In this document: piece by piece, positions 1 to 12,399 of the stretch
Layout of the letters: each line of letters starts with the position of its first letter
Numbering within the stretch: the first letter of the stretch is position 1
NCBI GenBank assembly: GCA_964019155.1
Contig: OZ025243.1
Location: forward strand, 12,193,444 to 12,257,443
Direction: 5' to 3'
From: Osedax fenrisi
Lineage: Eukaryota; Annelida; Polychaeta; Sabellida; Siboglinidae
DNA length: 64,000 bases
Translations under genes and position numbers: made by a program
The notes under the pieces: model-generated
Databases searched by the model: none
Told to the model about the DNA's origin: nothing
The model's input: only the letters and a program-made list of their open reading frames with translations

Positions 1-595
1 TTAAATCCATCCAAGAATAACAGGGTGGTATAAGCCTGATATAAAATATAAAAAATTGGGGACCACCCGTTTTTTGAAATAATGACAAATCGAATTTTTT
101 TTTATCATTTTCTGAAATATTGACCCTATAACATCAACAAAATATATATTTTTTATAAATATGCATCCGATATAACATGGGTGCCCTAAACCTTATATAT
201 ATGACTTGGATGGCATAAACCTTATATAGTCCCTATATATATACTAAAAAAACGTATACAACACTTTGATAAAATAGTTATTTAATATCCAACTTTAATT
301 TTCCATTTATATTATATATTTAAATTTAATATATGTTTTATTAAACTTAAATTTAAATGTTGTTAAAATATATATTTTATTGTATTTTCTTCATAGATTT
401 TTGTTTTGTTTATATATACAAATTATTGTTATTTATTTGAATAGTGCTTACCAATGAGCATATTTAATATATATATATATTTTTTGATTGGACTTATAGT
501 TTATGAGATACATCAGCTGGCCACATTACCCTCCTGGTCATATTACCCATATTTACCCTACTACATATTAATATAGTAATAGTTATAGTAATACT

Positions 596-636
<41 letters not shown>

Positions 637-1614
637 CAATAATAATAATCAGCAACGTACAGTGTAAAGTGTACTTCGTACAGCAATTAAATTTAAAGTC
701 GCATTAATTTGAAGCGTAATTTCTATAAAAAAAATGTATTTAAATGTAATTAATTCCGCCATACATTCGGATATGTATTTATCTATATTATATGGAAATT
801 CCGTAACGGAAATACTTTCAATATTGACGTAGTCAGTTCAGGAAAGGATAACGATTTAAAAGCGATTTCGAAAATAAACAAATTTTAATATCTGAACGCT
901 AATTTATTTAGTAACCAAGAAAAATCGTATTCTTCAATACATTTATCACATTCAAAATGGATTATACATTTAACTTATAAATTAATAACGAATATTATAT
1001 AATATGTTCATGTGGTGATATATACCATTATAAATGCTTATATAAAGCAAACACTATGAAAACAAGTTGGTCTAATAAATCACAACCAAAATATGCCTTT
1101 CAGTTATTTAGGTCATATATGATTATTATTCAATATAATTATATTTAAATATAATAAGTGTCTATATAATAATAATGATAATACGCCAATAAATCTACCT
1201 AGTTAAAATAACTCATTAACATCGTCTACTATTATAAATAATGGTGATACTTATTAATATATATTACTAATTTGATAAATAACACGTAAACTAATGTAAC
1301 CACTAATGTAAAAACTTGTTTGAAAATGATAAAACTAATTTATATAAATAGTTAGCAACTATTATTTGTAAAAGAGTAAATATTAATAAATAACGTGTAC
1401 TATCAGTAACTCAATTATCATTTAATAAACTATAATTAATTATAGATAATGTATATGTATAGTATATATACTAATATATACTATAGTCTATATATACTAT
1501 AGTCTCAACTTGTGTTATCAGATGTTAACCGATTATGCATATTAAGATATCTATAAAATTCATTCATTAGATACATCTCTAAGTGAAATATCACTAGAAC
1601 AACACCATATATTA
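1..1614. other. AT-rich sequence without a recognisable gene
   Basis: No open frame with coding character is visible on either strand. It holds a pure (TA)n run near 599-633 and short imperfect repeats of CTATAGTCTATATATA around 1470-1505. Nothing else was recognised. Confidence 0.6.
599..633. repeat. (TA)n microsatellite
   Basis: An uninterrupted TA dinucleotide run of about 33 bases. Similar runs recur throughout the window and often sit at the edges of truncated LINE fragments. Confidence 0.95.
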
Positions 1615-1616
1615 TA

Positions 1617-2525
1617 GGGGAAAGTAACCTAATACGGACACTTTAACAATAAATGATCTTAACATTTTATGACTCATTATTTGTATTCAAAAATTACAAT
1701 ATATTAATATTATATGATTATAGATATTATTGTGATTTAAAAATTTTATTTAATCTTTTAATTCCATAGATAACGGGGGTGTCCGTATTCGGTAACCATG
1801 TCAGAATAAGGACACCTTGTGTTACAATACGGACACCCTATTTACCACTAGATAAACTATATATTATGTATGAATCAATAAGACAAATTACAATTACATT
1901 ATTTATAATTAATGTTATGAACAATTTATTCTAATTTAATTAGTTAATAATTTATTTATTTCTATTATTTTTTTAATTAATAATACAATTTAAGTATCTA
2001 AATAATACATTTTTTAAATGTAGCTTTATTGGTGGTATTAATATTATAACGCACGCAATTTTTATGAAAATCAGAATAGTTCATATGCTGTGCGTTGATT
2101 GGTTATAGGGTGTCCGTGATACGGACTCCGTATTAAGATATTTAGAGTGTCCGTATTAGGATCTTATATGACATCTAGGTATATGCTTATAACTTAATGA
2201 ATATTTGATAACAAATATAGAAATTAAAAATACAATTTTTAGAATGCTTTATTTTTTAATAATATAGTATTATATTTTATATCGATAAATTTGTATATTC
2301 ATGAGAAGGTTTTAAGTTGAAATTTTGTTTCATAAATTTAAAAACGTAATAAAAAAATCAGTTTATCAGCAATATTTTGAATAATTAAAAAATAAAATAT
2401 TTTTTTAGACTATTTTTATAATTATGAATATTTTATTCAATAACATTTTTTTTGTAGGATTTATGGTTTCTGAGATACCGAGAGTTTCCGTATTCGGGCA
2501 CTGTCCGTATTCGGTTACTTTCCCC
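1617..2525. mobile_element. TA-flanked non-autonomous DNA element with GGGGA termini, copy 1
   Basis: The left end reads GGGGAAAGTAACCTAATACG and the right end is its near inverse (GGTTACTTTCCCC preceded by GTCCGTATTC), giving a terminal inverted repeat of about 23 bp. Both ends are directly flanked by TA (1615-1616 and 2526-2527), which fits a TA target-site duplication. Related GTCCGTATTCGG words recur inside in both orientations (about 1783-1850 and 2109-2160), so subterminal repeats are extensive. There is no transposase ORF. The TA duplication suggests mobilisation by an IS630/Tc1/mariner-type transposase, but that is inference; the GGGGA terminus is not diagnostic of one family. Confidence 0.7.
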
Positions 2526-2863
2526 TACTTATAACTTAATGAATATTTTATAACAAATATAGAAATTATATACATACTTTTTAGAATGCTTTATTTTTTT
2601 AATAATATATTGTTATATTTTATATAGATACATTTGTTTATGCTTAAGAAGGTTATAAGTTGAAATTATTTTTATAAATTTAAAAAGGTAATAAAAAAAC
2701 CAGTTTATTGGATATATCAGCAATATTTTGAATAATAAAAAAATAAAAAATAATTTGTGGACTATTTATATAATTATGAATATTTTATTAATTAAAATTT
2801 TTTTGTAGGATTTATGGTTTCTGAGATACCGAGAGTGTCCGTATTCGGGCACTTTACTCTACC
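2526..2863. repeat. Tandem duplicate of the right half of the preceding element
   Basis: From CTTATAACTTAATGAATATT onward this block repeats 2184-2525 with scattered substitutions and ends in the same GTGTCCGTATTCGGGCAC motif. It has no left terminus of its own, so it is a duplication of about 340 bp of the right part of the element rather than a second complete insertion. Confidence 0.75.
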
Positions 2864-3094
2864 ACGTATTTAAAAATTAATTAATTAAAAGTATAAAAAT
2901 TATAAAATGTATTTATAATTCTAGAAGTAATTCCTATGAGCTTAGATATATTATAATTAATAAAATTGACTGGAATATATTCCATGTCATATAATTGGTG
3001 AAGATAATTTTAATGTATGGAAATTGTCATATATTACTTATAATACTCACTTATTTATCAAAATAAACATAAAACTACAGGTTCTAGATGACTA

Positions 3095-3321
3095 ACTATA
3101 TATTATGCTAATGCTCGTAGTATTAGAAATAAATTTTTTTTGAATTTGTACTTTCATCTAATAAATATGACATGATATGAAAAATTTAAAAAATTATAAA
3201 CTATTTAGAGATGATAAATTAATGCATAGAGGAAGTATAGCAATATTTTGTTGTAAACCTAGTTTATGTCCTATAGAAATTATATATAATAACATTATTT
3301 CAAACATAGATGTTCAATATA
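3095..3321 (+). pseudogene. LINE endonuclease remnant, N-terminal part
   Basis: Translation around 3108-3145 gives A-N-A-R-S-I-R-N-K, the usual opening of the apurinic-like endonuclease domain of CR1/L2/Jockey-type LINEs. Around 3235-3320 it reads SIAIFCCKPSLCP and then a DVQYI segment, resembling the following beta strands of that domain. Stop codons and frame changes interrupt it. The reading continues beyond the DNA element inserted at 3324-4180. This is an old, dead copy; the exact clade cannot be fixed from this piece. Confidence 0.5.
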
Positions 3322-3323
3322 TA

Positions 3324-4180
3324 GGGGACAATGGGGTTGTATGACCATGTGTTGGTATAAAGTGCTATAATTATGGGAATAATCATTTTTTTTAAATCGT
3401 TTAAATTATATTACATATATTATCATTTTATTTAACTATTATCTAAGTTTTAGATATAATTAATATTTAATTTCAATTGAAAATAAAATTGTTATTAATA
3501 ACAATTTATTTGGTAAATGATATTCAGCACAGGGACTATTTCGACACTAATTATTACATAATATTTATTTTTAACATTTATTTAATAATAATTAATTATT
3601 ATAAAAATTGCAAATATTAACATAATTTAGTCATCTCTACATCTGTACATATTAATGCAACACTAGAGTCATTAGAATGAATCTTCAATGTCATCGTCAA
3701 TAACTCTGGTGCATATAATATAGGATATAATATCATTATCACTTATATGAATAGTGTTTATATAACCCCGTTTGTGGTGGTTCATTTAACCCCATTTCAA
3801 ATATTATTATTGTTTAATAACATTCTAATAGTTATATATTACATTTTAAATTAATTGTCTATGTTTTCCAATTTTAACTTCATAATATATGGATATATAA
3901 CATGAAACTAAATAAAATGATTATTAAATATGCAAATTTACAACAGCATGCTGTAATGTGCTAGTATTCTCCACGTAAGGAATGGTATTTTTAATTGTCT
4001 TTTATATTAAATGTTGATAAATGTTTACTTATCTATATTTAAATAATATAAATCATTTCATCTAATGTAGAAACTAGAGATGATGATATTAGTCCATTAA
4101 ACAGAATAATTATTATAAATATACAATATTTATCTCATATGGCTATGCCAGAAACCTGTTAATACAATGACACTCTCCCC
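3324..4180. mobile_element. TA-flanked non-autonomous DNA element with GGGGA termini, copy 2, inside a LINE
   Basis: The left terminus GGGGACAATGGGGTTGTATG and the inverse of the right terminus (GGGGAGAGTGTCATTGTATT) agree at about two thirds of positions, including GGGGA and TTGTAT. TA flanks both ends (3322-3323 and 4181-4182). Internal GGGGTT/AACCCC words (about 3760-3795) repeat the subterminal motif. There is no ORF. LINE endonuclease remnants lie on both sides in the same orientation, which independently supports an insertion. Confidence 0.55.
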
Positions 4181-4182
4181 TA

Positions 4183-5000
4183 CATTTGAAACTAATTCAA
4201 AACTCCATTTAATATTATATATATATTTATTTTGTGTTCATACCGAGCAAGCTCGACCTGGTAAGGTAATATATTTATATACCTCAAAATTGTAATGCAA
4301 TATCTCATGAACAGATATGTAAATTATATGATATATCCCAACATCATTCTACTTCGTCTATAATTATAATAGATTTTAATTTACCAAATTGTAATCGGAA
4401 AGAATATACATTTCCTAGTTACTTACAAAGTGATGCATTACTTTATAATTCGATTATTAAAAATTCATTTTTATAATTAATAAATAAGCAAACTCATAAT
4501 AATAATATAATTGATTTACTTTTTACTAATGAAAAACAATTACTATCCAATATAAATAGTAGAACTATTTCGGATTATATATAAAGAAAAGTGACCACTA
4601 TTATATTTCATTTAATATATTAAAAATACCTATTTACAAATATTTTATAATTAATTTTTTTATTTTAATAATGCTAATATAAAATTGATTAAATATAATC
4701 TTTCTAGATCTAATTGTGCATATCTAAATTAAAATTATTATAATCTCGAAAAAAAGTAGAATATTTTAATAATGTTCTAAATAAATGATGTATATCACAT
4801 ATGTGATCACATATATGTTCCTAATATAAATAATATAATAAAACAGGTACTTCCGAAGAATATATTGAAATTGAAGAAGCAAATACAAATTTATTTCGAA
4901 AATCTAAAATGAATTTGCAATATAAATATAATTGGAAATAAGTAAAAAAAAATGTATTCAAAGAATGTAATTAATTAAAAGAATAAATTAAAATTTTATA
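4183..5000 (+). pseudogene. LINE endonuclease remnant, C-terminal part and linker
   Basis: Around 4360-4600 the plus strand encodes pieces of an endonuclease/exonuclease/phosphatase fold: IIIIDFNLPN (a decayed GDFN catalytic motif), NNNIIDLLFTN (typical D-LLFTN segment) and SRTISDYI near the position of the catalytic SDH. Stops occur within and between them. Downstream (4850-5000) a Lys-rich frame resembles the linker before the reverse transcriptase. No RT follows directly; the minus-strand LINE end at 5030-5457 abuts it. It belongs with 3095-3321 as one element split by the 857-bp insertion. Confidence 0.55.
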
Positions 5001-5029
5001 AATTTAAGGAGTATCTACTTTAATTAATA

Positions 5030-5457
5030 TATTGAAAGTTTATATAAACAATTAAATAAATTATAAATGTTTTCTCAAATAATAACATTAATATAAATAA
5101 TAAAAGTAGGTAAAACAATAGATACAATTAATAATATTAAGATAAAATAGAATAAATCATACGGAAATTAATAAATAAAAATAATAATGACAAACAATAT
5201 TAGTATTACAGGTTGCCATATGATATCAATTGTTGTATGTATTTCAAGAATGTTTTATGCGATTTTATGGATCTAATATAGGGTGGGAGTGAATTCCATA
5301 GTAGTCCCAAAGATTTTCCAAAAGAAAGATATTGTGTAAATTTGTGTAACCTAATAATTCGATATGGCCATCTAGCGGTATTAGTATGATTATAAGAATG
5401 TTCTATATTTATTGTAATTGTAAATAATAAATTATATACAATATACATGTATATCAT
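5030..5457 (-). pseudogene. 3' end of a CR1/L2-like LINE (ORF2 C-terminus and 3' UTR)
   Basis: The minus-strand frame 5206-5457 ends with LLWNSLPPYIRSIKSHKTF and a further stretch to GNL-stop, the signature C-terminus of CR1/L2-type ORF2 proteins (W-N-S-L-P followed by basic residues). The 3' UTR at about 5030-5205 is nearly the reverse complement of 26702-26910, including the word GGCAACCTGTAATACTAATA, so both are copies of the same LINE family. The element is strongly 5'-truncated; only about 80 codons of ORF2 remain. Confidence 0.8.
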
Positions 5458-5885
5458 ATTATAATATGTATTGACATGATTTTAAAATGATAATATAATT
5501 ATATAACAATAGAATACACTGATTAGTTATATTTAATATAAACAAATAAAATAAATGATAAATATATTGTTATAAATCATAATATTAAAAAAAATATGTA
5601 TTGTATTGTTATGAATTTAAACTTATAATCACTATACCAATGTATACAATTATAAAACAAGAACTTAAACTAATTAGTAATTATGTAATTTAATGTAAAA
5701 AATATATATATAATATAAATATATATTATTTATAAATTATAATATTATAAAAACTACATGTATTGTATTATAATTTGTATTATATTGTAATGATTTAAAT
5801 GTATGTATATAATTAGAAAACAAGAAATTTAAATAAATATATCACATGATATAATATTTCATATAATATATCGCCATCTAGTGTT
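5458..5885. other. AT-rich spacer
   Basis: Low-complexity AT-rich sequence with imperfect internal repeats (ATAATATTAAAA.. ATGTATTGTATT around 5575-5600 and 5745-5775). No gene recognised. Confidence 0.5.
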
Positions 5886-5889
5886 AATA

Positions 5890-7260
5890 GTTTGATTATA
5901 TTACATTTCGAGGTACTATAGGAATGAACAATAGATAGTATGCGATAAGCAGAGCATTTGTTAAATGGGAACCATGGAGGTAAGTTTTGGTATGAGGAAG
6001 TAGAGGAATGATATCGAATACTTAGGTTATATATTGTAAGGATTGATAAACGAATAACTCGATTTAGGGGAGAGATAGAGGAGAATGGAAGATTGATAAC
6101 TATTTAGTAACAGTAATCTATACGTGAGAGGATAAGGGAATTAACTAGAGTTTTAGTAAGATATACAGTAATTGATTTTGTATTTTTCTAATTATAAATA
6201 GATGATAATTTGCATATTTAGTGATGGCAGTAATATGAGGAATGAAGGAAAGATTAGAATAAAAAAGTACACCTACGTTATATGCAGTAGGAGAAGGAGA
6301 TATTACAATGTTATCAATAATAAAACGAGGAAAGTAAGTTGGCGATGGAGAAAGATTCAACAATATAGTTTTGGACGTAGTTTAAGCCATTCTTTAATAT
6401 CATTAGAACAATTGGAGAGTTGCTTATTAAAACCTGGTGATGAATTAGTGGGAAGAAACATGTATAGTTGTATATCATCTGCATATAGATAGTAATAGGT
6501 ATTTGGATACTTAGATATTATGGATGGTAGTGGATATAAATAAATAGATAACATTGAAGAACCGAGTACTGATCCCTGGGGAACACCATATTTCATAGGA
6601 GAAGGGGAAGAAAGATAATTATATATTTTAAACAGCTACTACGTTAAGATAGATATGAAGTAAACCAAGAGAGGGCAATGTATCTAAATATAATTAGGTT
6701 GCGACGGGATAGTAGAATTATGTGAGCATGCGTATCGAAAGCACTGGATATGTCGAGCTTAACTAGTTGACAGCAATTTTTAGTATTAAGTGTAGAAGTG
6801 ATGACACCAATTAAGTTTAGTAGTTCTGTTTCTGTGGAGTGTCCTCGGAGAAAACCACTTAGTTGGGGAATATGGAGATTATTGGCGATAAATAGGAGAT
6901 TAGTTGATGAGATACAACTCTTTCCAAAATGTTACTCACCAAAGGTAACTGCGAAATTGGGCGATAATTGAGAAGTGATTCGGGATCGAGTAAAGGTTTT
7001 TTAAGAATCGGAGTGCTTGTTTAAAAATATAAGGGACAGTACCTGAATTTAGGGAATATGAGATGATGTTACAGATAGTTGGACATATGTAATCTGAGTA
7101 ATATTTAAAAATAGATAGTGCAACAGGATCTGAGTGAGATATCGAAGTGGACGCATATATGAGTTTAGATATGAGAGATATATGTGGCGGACTAAAAAAA
7201 CTTAAGAAATCAGATATAGGTGGGGTAATTATTGCTAACTATGATTGAAAGATAGTTGGC
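5890..7260 (-). pseudogene. L2-like LINE reverse transcriptase remnant
   Basis: Read on the minus strand from high to low coordinates: NILERVV (about 6925), SGFLRGHSTETEL (about 6850), LDISSAFDT (RT motif with first catalytic Asp, about 6750), then 6596-6357 with GVPQGSVLGS and YLYADDIQLY (the YADD catalytic box), then 6363-6145 with the RT-thumb strand NVGVLFYSNLSF. The two ORFs are offset, so at least one frameshift separates them, and the region before 6600 is also broken. A second copy of the same family lies on the plus strand at 57050-59425 and matches in protein and DNA (for example the ORF-end region 5900-6000 against 59180-59250). It is 5'-truncated and inactive. Confidence 0.9.
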
Positions 7261-7299
7261 ATTAGGGTTAATTTTCTTGATATTTATTATGATGGAGTC

Positions 7300-7430
7300 A
7301 ATCTTATTAGAACATATTATATAAATTCATATGAAATGTATTGTAGACCAATTTTAGAATATGCATCCATAATTGTATCACCTTTTTCAAAGATTAATAA
7401 ATTTCGAAGTAAACTATATAATTAATGATT
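7300..7430 (+). pseudogene. LINE ORF2 fragment, region after the RT core
   Basis: Plus-strand translation contains MYCRPILEYASIIVSPF followed by I-N-K-F-R-S-K-L, matching the conserved Y-x-RPILEY-x-S-x-V-W-S-P segment found after the RT palm in many LINEs. Only about 45 codons are recognisable. It faces opposite to the L2-like remnant just upstream and is therefore from a different insertion; it may be a relict of the same old plus-strand LINE as 3095-5000, which cannot be shown. Confidence 0.6.
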
Positions 7431-7734
7431 TATTACTATTACTGGTACAAAGATAAGAATAATGCATATATTTAAATTCGAAATTGAATATTTCGATGCC
7501 ATTTACAAAACAATGTATTTATTTCTATTTCGATAATTTTTCGTTTATTTTACAGTAACTGTAAAACTTTTAAATTTACTTTAAAAACGTATTATTCTTT
7601 GTTTATTTCTATAACGTATATTATCATTAGCAACTATTTTTACTTTATACTTTCGATTATATATTTTCACTATATATTTGCTTAAATAAATTATCTATAA
7701 ATCAATAGTAATGGTAATAGTAATACTAATAGTA

Positions 7735-8319
7735 GGGGACAGAAGGGAGTAGTTGAGGATATTTTATATGACTTGATAGATTTGTAATATATCAATGAAT
7801 CATTGATGTTACAATTTCATATTATCAAATTTTATAGAATATATATAGATTTATAATATAGATATTTTAATTTTTCTTTAACTCATATATTTCTAGTATT
7901 TAATAGCAGTTTATTACACCAGGAGTTACACTAAAAAAATAACGACAAAATATCATAGGAAGATAGTAGTGGATTTTAGTACCAACATAAATAAATAGGT
8001 CTCACTAGACTAGATTCATATTTTAAATTTTATTATTTTAATAGTATATTTTGTAAAATAAAGATTCTAATTCATTTTTAATAAATACGCTGAAAATATT
8101 AATTTGTATTAATGATATATAAATACATAAGTTGACAAATTTGAAAAAAAAAATATTATGTAATAAATTTAATATATTGATTAATTATTTTTGAAAAAAA
8201 CTCATTATTGTAGATATTGTAATATATATAGTATATATCTTTTTTTGTATCTATAACCATTTTCACGTAAATGTAAATTACCACTACTCCCTTCTCGTAC
8301 ACTATTCCCTTATGTCCCC
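7735..8319. mobile_element. TA-flanked non-autonomous DNA element with GGGGA termini, copy 3
   Basis: Left end GGGGACAGAAGGGAGTAGTT; the inverse of the right end reads GGGGACATAAGGGAATAGTG, and an extra AAGGGAGTAGTGG lies just inside it. TA flanks both sides (7733-7734 and 8320-8321). The 585-bp interior is AT-rich without an ORF. Its ends are cleaner than those of copies 1 and 2, which suggests a younger insertion. Confidence 0.75.
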
Positions 8320-8940
8320 TAATAGTAATAGTAGTATACTTCTTTATTACTTTATTACTATATCCCCGAAAATACTACGTCAGTGATATATATTATATAA
8401 TATAACCCGAACCATATATATAATACAGTTAGGTTTGTCTTACCTATTCATTATAATGAAATACAATTTGTCATTTGAAACAAAAATGCGTTGAATATAG
8501 ATATATAATATACACATACAGTGTATATTATACACTCATTTAAAAATAATTTTATTTATAAATCGTAGTGGTTATTAATAAGTTAACATAGTTAATGATG
8601 TGTTCTCACAAAACAGTAATTTAAATAACAATAATAAAAAACGACAGACTATAAATATATTATCTTTCAGTACAATGATATAAATGATATAAATAGGTAC
8701 TTCGAGAATCGTTGCGGGATTATTATTTTATTATTTTTAAATCGATGCTAATTTACGACTCGGGTAGGCATAATGGCGGCATATGAAGACACGAAGGCTA
8801 TAATTCACTGTAGATTAAGCAACGCAGTCCACACTCGTTGTCCTATAGGAGGACACGATGAGTCACCTTTAACGAGTCACATTTAGTGATTCACTTTTAG
8901 TGAGTATTCGTGTACTACATTTGACGTCGTATTCAATTCA
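8320..8940. other. AT-rich spacer with a short less AT-rich stretch
   Basis: Mostly AT-rich. About 8740-8930 is less so and contains repeated GAGTCAC/GTGAGT-like words (GAGTCACCTTTAACGAGTCACATTTAGTGATTCAC). No ORF or RNA gene recognised. Confidence 0.5.
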
Positions 8941-8944
8941 ATTT

Positions 8945-10109
8945 ATTTTAAAGACTCTTTGTGCCATAGCAATCAAGTGTCTAAAGTAAAAACAAAAAAC
9001 AATATAACGGAACGTAGATTATGTGGTAGTTTATTCCATCGATAAGGGGACGATATGTGCCATGCATGAATATTAGTGGTATATAGATTAAGCTTATAGG
9101 GTAGATGTAGAAGGTAAGAAATAGTAGAACGGAGAGAGATAGTATGAGTAGGAATAGATATTAAGGAAGATAGATATTCAGGTCGGTTGTGGTGAAGAGA
9201 GTTATGAGTTAATAGAATAACTTTAAATATTATTCTAAATGTTATTGGTAGCCAATGCAATTTATGTAAATATGGAGAAATGTGTATTTGGGAAAAGCGA
9301 TCAATTTTAAAAATTGATCGTACTAATGCATTCTGTAATATTTGTAATTTTTTAATTTTATATCCAGGTAATGAGAAAAGGAGAATATTGCAGTAATCAA
9401 AAAGTGGTAATATGAAAGATGAGGCAAGAGTTATAGAAACACTTAAGGAGATTGAGTTACGGATTAGACGGAAAGAGTGAAGATGAAAGTTTATAGAGCG
9501 AAGAAGATTTGAGATGTGGCGATGAAAAGATAAGAACTGTCGAAATAAACAACAAGATATTTAACATTATCAGAATATAAGATATTATGATTGTTAACCA
9601 TGATAAATGGTGGGACTGTTAATGGGCGTCTGGCAGAAGGGAGGTAAAGAAATATAGTTTCTGTTTTATTGGGATTCAGTGATAGAGAATTATTTGAAAG
9701 CCAAGTATGTATAGATTTAATACAGTTAGACATAATATTTGATCAACATTGATAACAGAAGTGCAATTTACGTAAGTTGTATATCATCAGCGTAGGAGTG
9801 GACTGATATAAGGGGAAATTTAGAAATAATATCAAAAATAGGAAGTAGATAAATATTAAAAAGAATCGGTCCTAATACAGAGCCTTGGGTAACTCCGTAA
9901 GAAATATTTCTAGGAGATGATATGCGCTCATTGATAATGATAGAAGAAGTACGGTCAGAAATGTATGACTTAACCCATTTAAGTGCATTACCGGCGATAC
10001 CAATATTAGGCAATCGTGATATGAGAAGACTATGGTCAATTGTATCAAATGCTGGGCTAAGATCAAGTAGAACAAGATTTATTCCTATTGTGGTATGCAA
10101 TGTATACAA
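8945..10109 (-). pseudogene. L2-clade LINE, 5'-truncated ORF2 and 3' end
   Basis: On the minus strand, 10109-9768 encodes LLDLSPAFDTIDHSLL (RT catalytic Asp), GVTQGSVLGPILFNIYLLP and HSYADDIQLT (YADD box). 9733-9491 covers SLNPNKTETIF and the following KYL-V-YFDSS strand. 9260-8973 starts with MHWLPITFRI, the diagnostic LHWLP segment of L2-clade elements, and ends with PYRWNKLPHNLRS. The three ORFs lie in different frames, so frameshifts have accumulated. The 3' end is marked by AAATAAATTGAATTGAAT just below 8960 (as read on the minus strand), a TTGAA-type tail also seen at 26905-26924. The 5' truncation is near 10110. Confidence 0.92.
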
Positions 10110-10923
10110 TGCTCGCGTAACAGACGACGTTTACAGCTTAAGCGGCGTGGAGTATGCGAAACTTTGCAGTATACTATAGTAGATCTACTATAATAGATCT
10201 ACTTTAGTAGATCGAAATATAATAATGGATTAGTACAGTATCTATTAAAAATAATATAATCCTATATATATATATATCAGATCTAATGAATTATGTTGAA
10301 TAGTTACCATTCTGTGATTTAGTCAAGGTAAATATGCTGACACCATCTCATGTCATATATTATGGATAATATATGCAATGCCTAATTGCTTACCAATATA
10401 CAGTCGTGCCATGCACCATGTACACTGTACATTGGTCTACATCATCCGATGGCTAGCTCTACAGTTCCCAAACCACACATTAATACACTCTAGAAGTACG
10501 CATGCGAACACATACATACCTCACAGCGAGCTACACCTCAGCAGCCGAATACGTGAAATGAATCATGATTAATATGTTTGTATGAGTCACTAGGCAACAG
10601 CTAATTCAGTTGCGACATTTTACTGAAACAACTTAACGAATGCAGTCCTGATAACCTAACAACTGTGATCTAAATTATTACTAACTTTTCAACATATATT
10701 ATATATTTAATTTTACTCTCATTAAGTATTAATTAATAATTATTATCCATGATTATGATTATAATCAATTACTTTTGTGTTTATTTATATTTCTGTTTAT
10801 TTTTCTGTTTTATAACTGTAATATTTACATACAATTAGTATTAATTAATGACGTCATATGAGTTTATAATTTATCTAAGGCCAATTAATAAATCCATATA
10901 TCGATAATGTGTATATATAATAT

Positions 10924-10954
<31 letters not shown>

Positions 10955-11559
10955 TTATAGGTATATAGTTATAAAAACAATAACATAAGTACTATGATAA
11001 CAAAGTTAATAGGTCATAGATTATATTTATAATATCTAATAAATCTATAGATTTATTATATACATATATATTATATATATATAAATAGAAAAGTAATTAT
11101 TTTTCTTTTTTTATATCATTTATGCAAGTAATATAAGCTAATATATTTGAGTATGATGTAGTCTTGATTTTTTGTACACATTATACCATTTTATATAATA
11201 TATAATCTATACATATATAGATATATATCACTAAATTGTACCTTTTCAATTACTAAAAAAAGTATTATAAATATTATATTATTACGAAATAAATATTATA
11301 AAGGTGATTACAGATGGTACGGAAAGATAATTAATAGTATAAGTACTATTAAGTATTAATAAGTACTATAAAGTACTATATATATATAGTACTATAAAAA
11401 GTACTATAAAAACTAAATATGATATTATAAATATAGTTAATCATATTAGAAGTAGTTTACAACGAAATCGGAATACATGAATGTTCAGTTAAACACGGAA
11501 TGTGCACATTCATTTTAGTAATGATATATGTATACATACATGCATACATTAACAAACGC
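10110..11559. other. Unassigned intergenic sequence
   Basis: A run of overlapping AGATCTACT palindromes lies at about 10170-10217. 10370-10620 is less AT-rich and holds a 64-codon plus ORF with no recognisable motif. (TA)n occurs at about 10925-10950, and AAGTACTA-type direct and inverted repeats at 11340-11410. No gene supported. Confidence 0.5.
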
Positions 11560-12105
11560 CCATCTGAATTATTTTGGAAATAGAGTTTGCTCTTCCTGGA
11601 ACGCGTTACCCTTTACAATTACATCTTGTAAAACCGTAACACTTTTCCGTGAAAAATTAATTCACACCAAATGTATCAATCATGTTATTGTTATTCCGTA
11701 TTAATTGTACCAATATATAGTATCTGGTATTATGCTTGCTGTCAGCAGTTTACGGTAGCTTAACGCCAGGAGACGTCAACCAAATTACTTACTAGGGACT
11801 CATCCACCCTTGGGAATTGATCCATCCCATATGGGCCTTGCCAACCCGAGACCTTCGGTTTTGTTACCTCTCCTGTTTGACAACTTGCACTATCAGATAC
11901 TATATATTGATTCAACGGCTCGTATAATCCAATGTTTTATTTTTATTTTACTTCTCAGTTTATTTCTTGTTTTTTTGTATCGTGTCGTTTTGTATTACTA
12001 TTATCACATTTATATATTTTGTTTATATGTTATATAATTATATGTTTATATGTAATTATATATATGTAGTTATACCTATAACCAGTAATGCAATAAACTT
12101 TTAAT
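11560..12105 (+). pseudogene. CR1-like LINE 3' end
   Basis: Plus-strand translation at about 11565-11690 gives NYFGNRVCSSWNALP and then FREKLIHTK, matching the conserved F-x-NRV-x-x-WN-x-LP terminus of CR1-type ORF2. It is followed by a 3' UTR of about 400 bp that is less AT-rich than the surroundings and ends with an AATAAA-like signal near 12092 and a TCTA-type tail at 12100-12135. The L2 'LHWLP' box is not present in the surviving part. A 75-codon ORF inside the UTR (11810-12037) has no coding signature. Confidence 0.65.
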
Positions 12106-12189
12106 CTATCTAATCTATCTATCTATCTATATCTATAAGTATTATAATAGTATTATTATTATTATATATAAGGAGCAATAATATATATT

Positions 12190-12334
12190 ATAATATATTT
12201 ATATAGTGTATATAGCGGTGTATATAGAAGTGTATATAGTAATTTATAAAGTATGTATATAGCAGTGTATATATGAGTGTATACAACAGTGTATATATAG
12301 GTGTATATAGCGGTGTATATATAATTGTATGTGG

Positions 12335-12399
<65 letters not shown>

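Noticed and set aside
10378..10572. 64-codon plus ORF in a less AT-rich patch
   Set aside because: No motif, no neighbouring exon signals and no repeat-family link; length is within chance.
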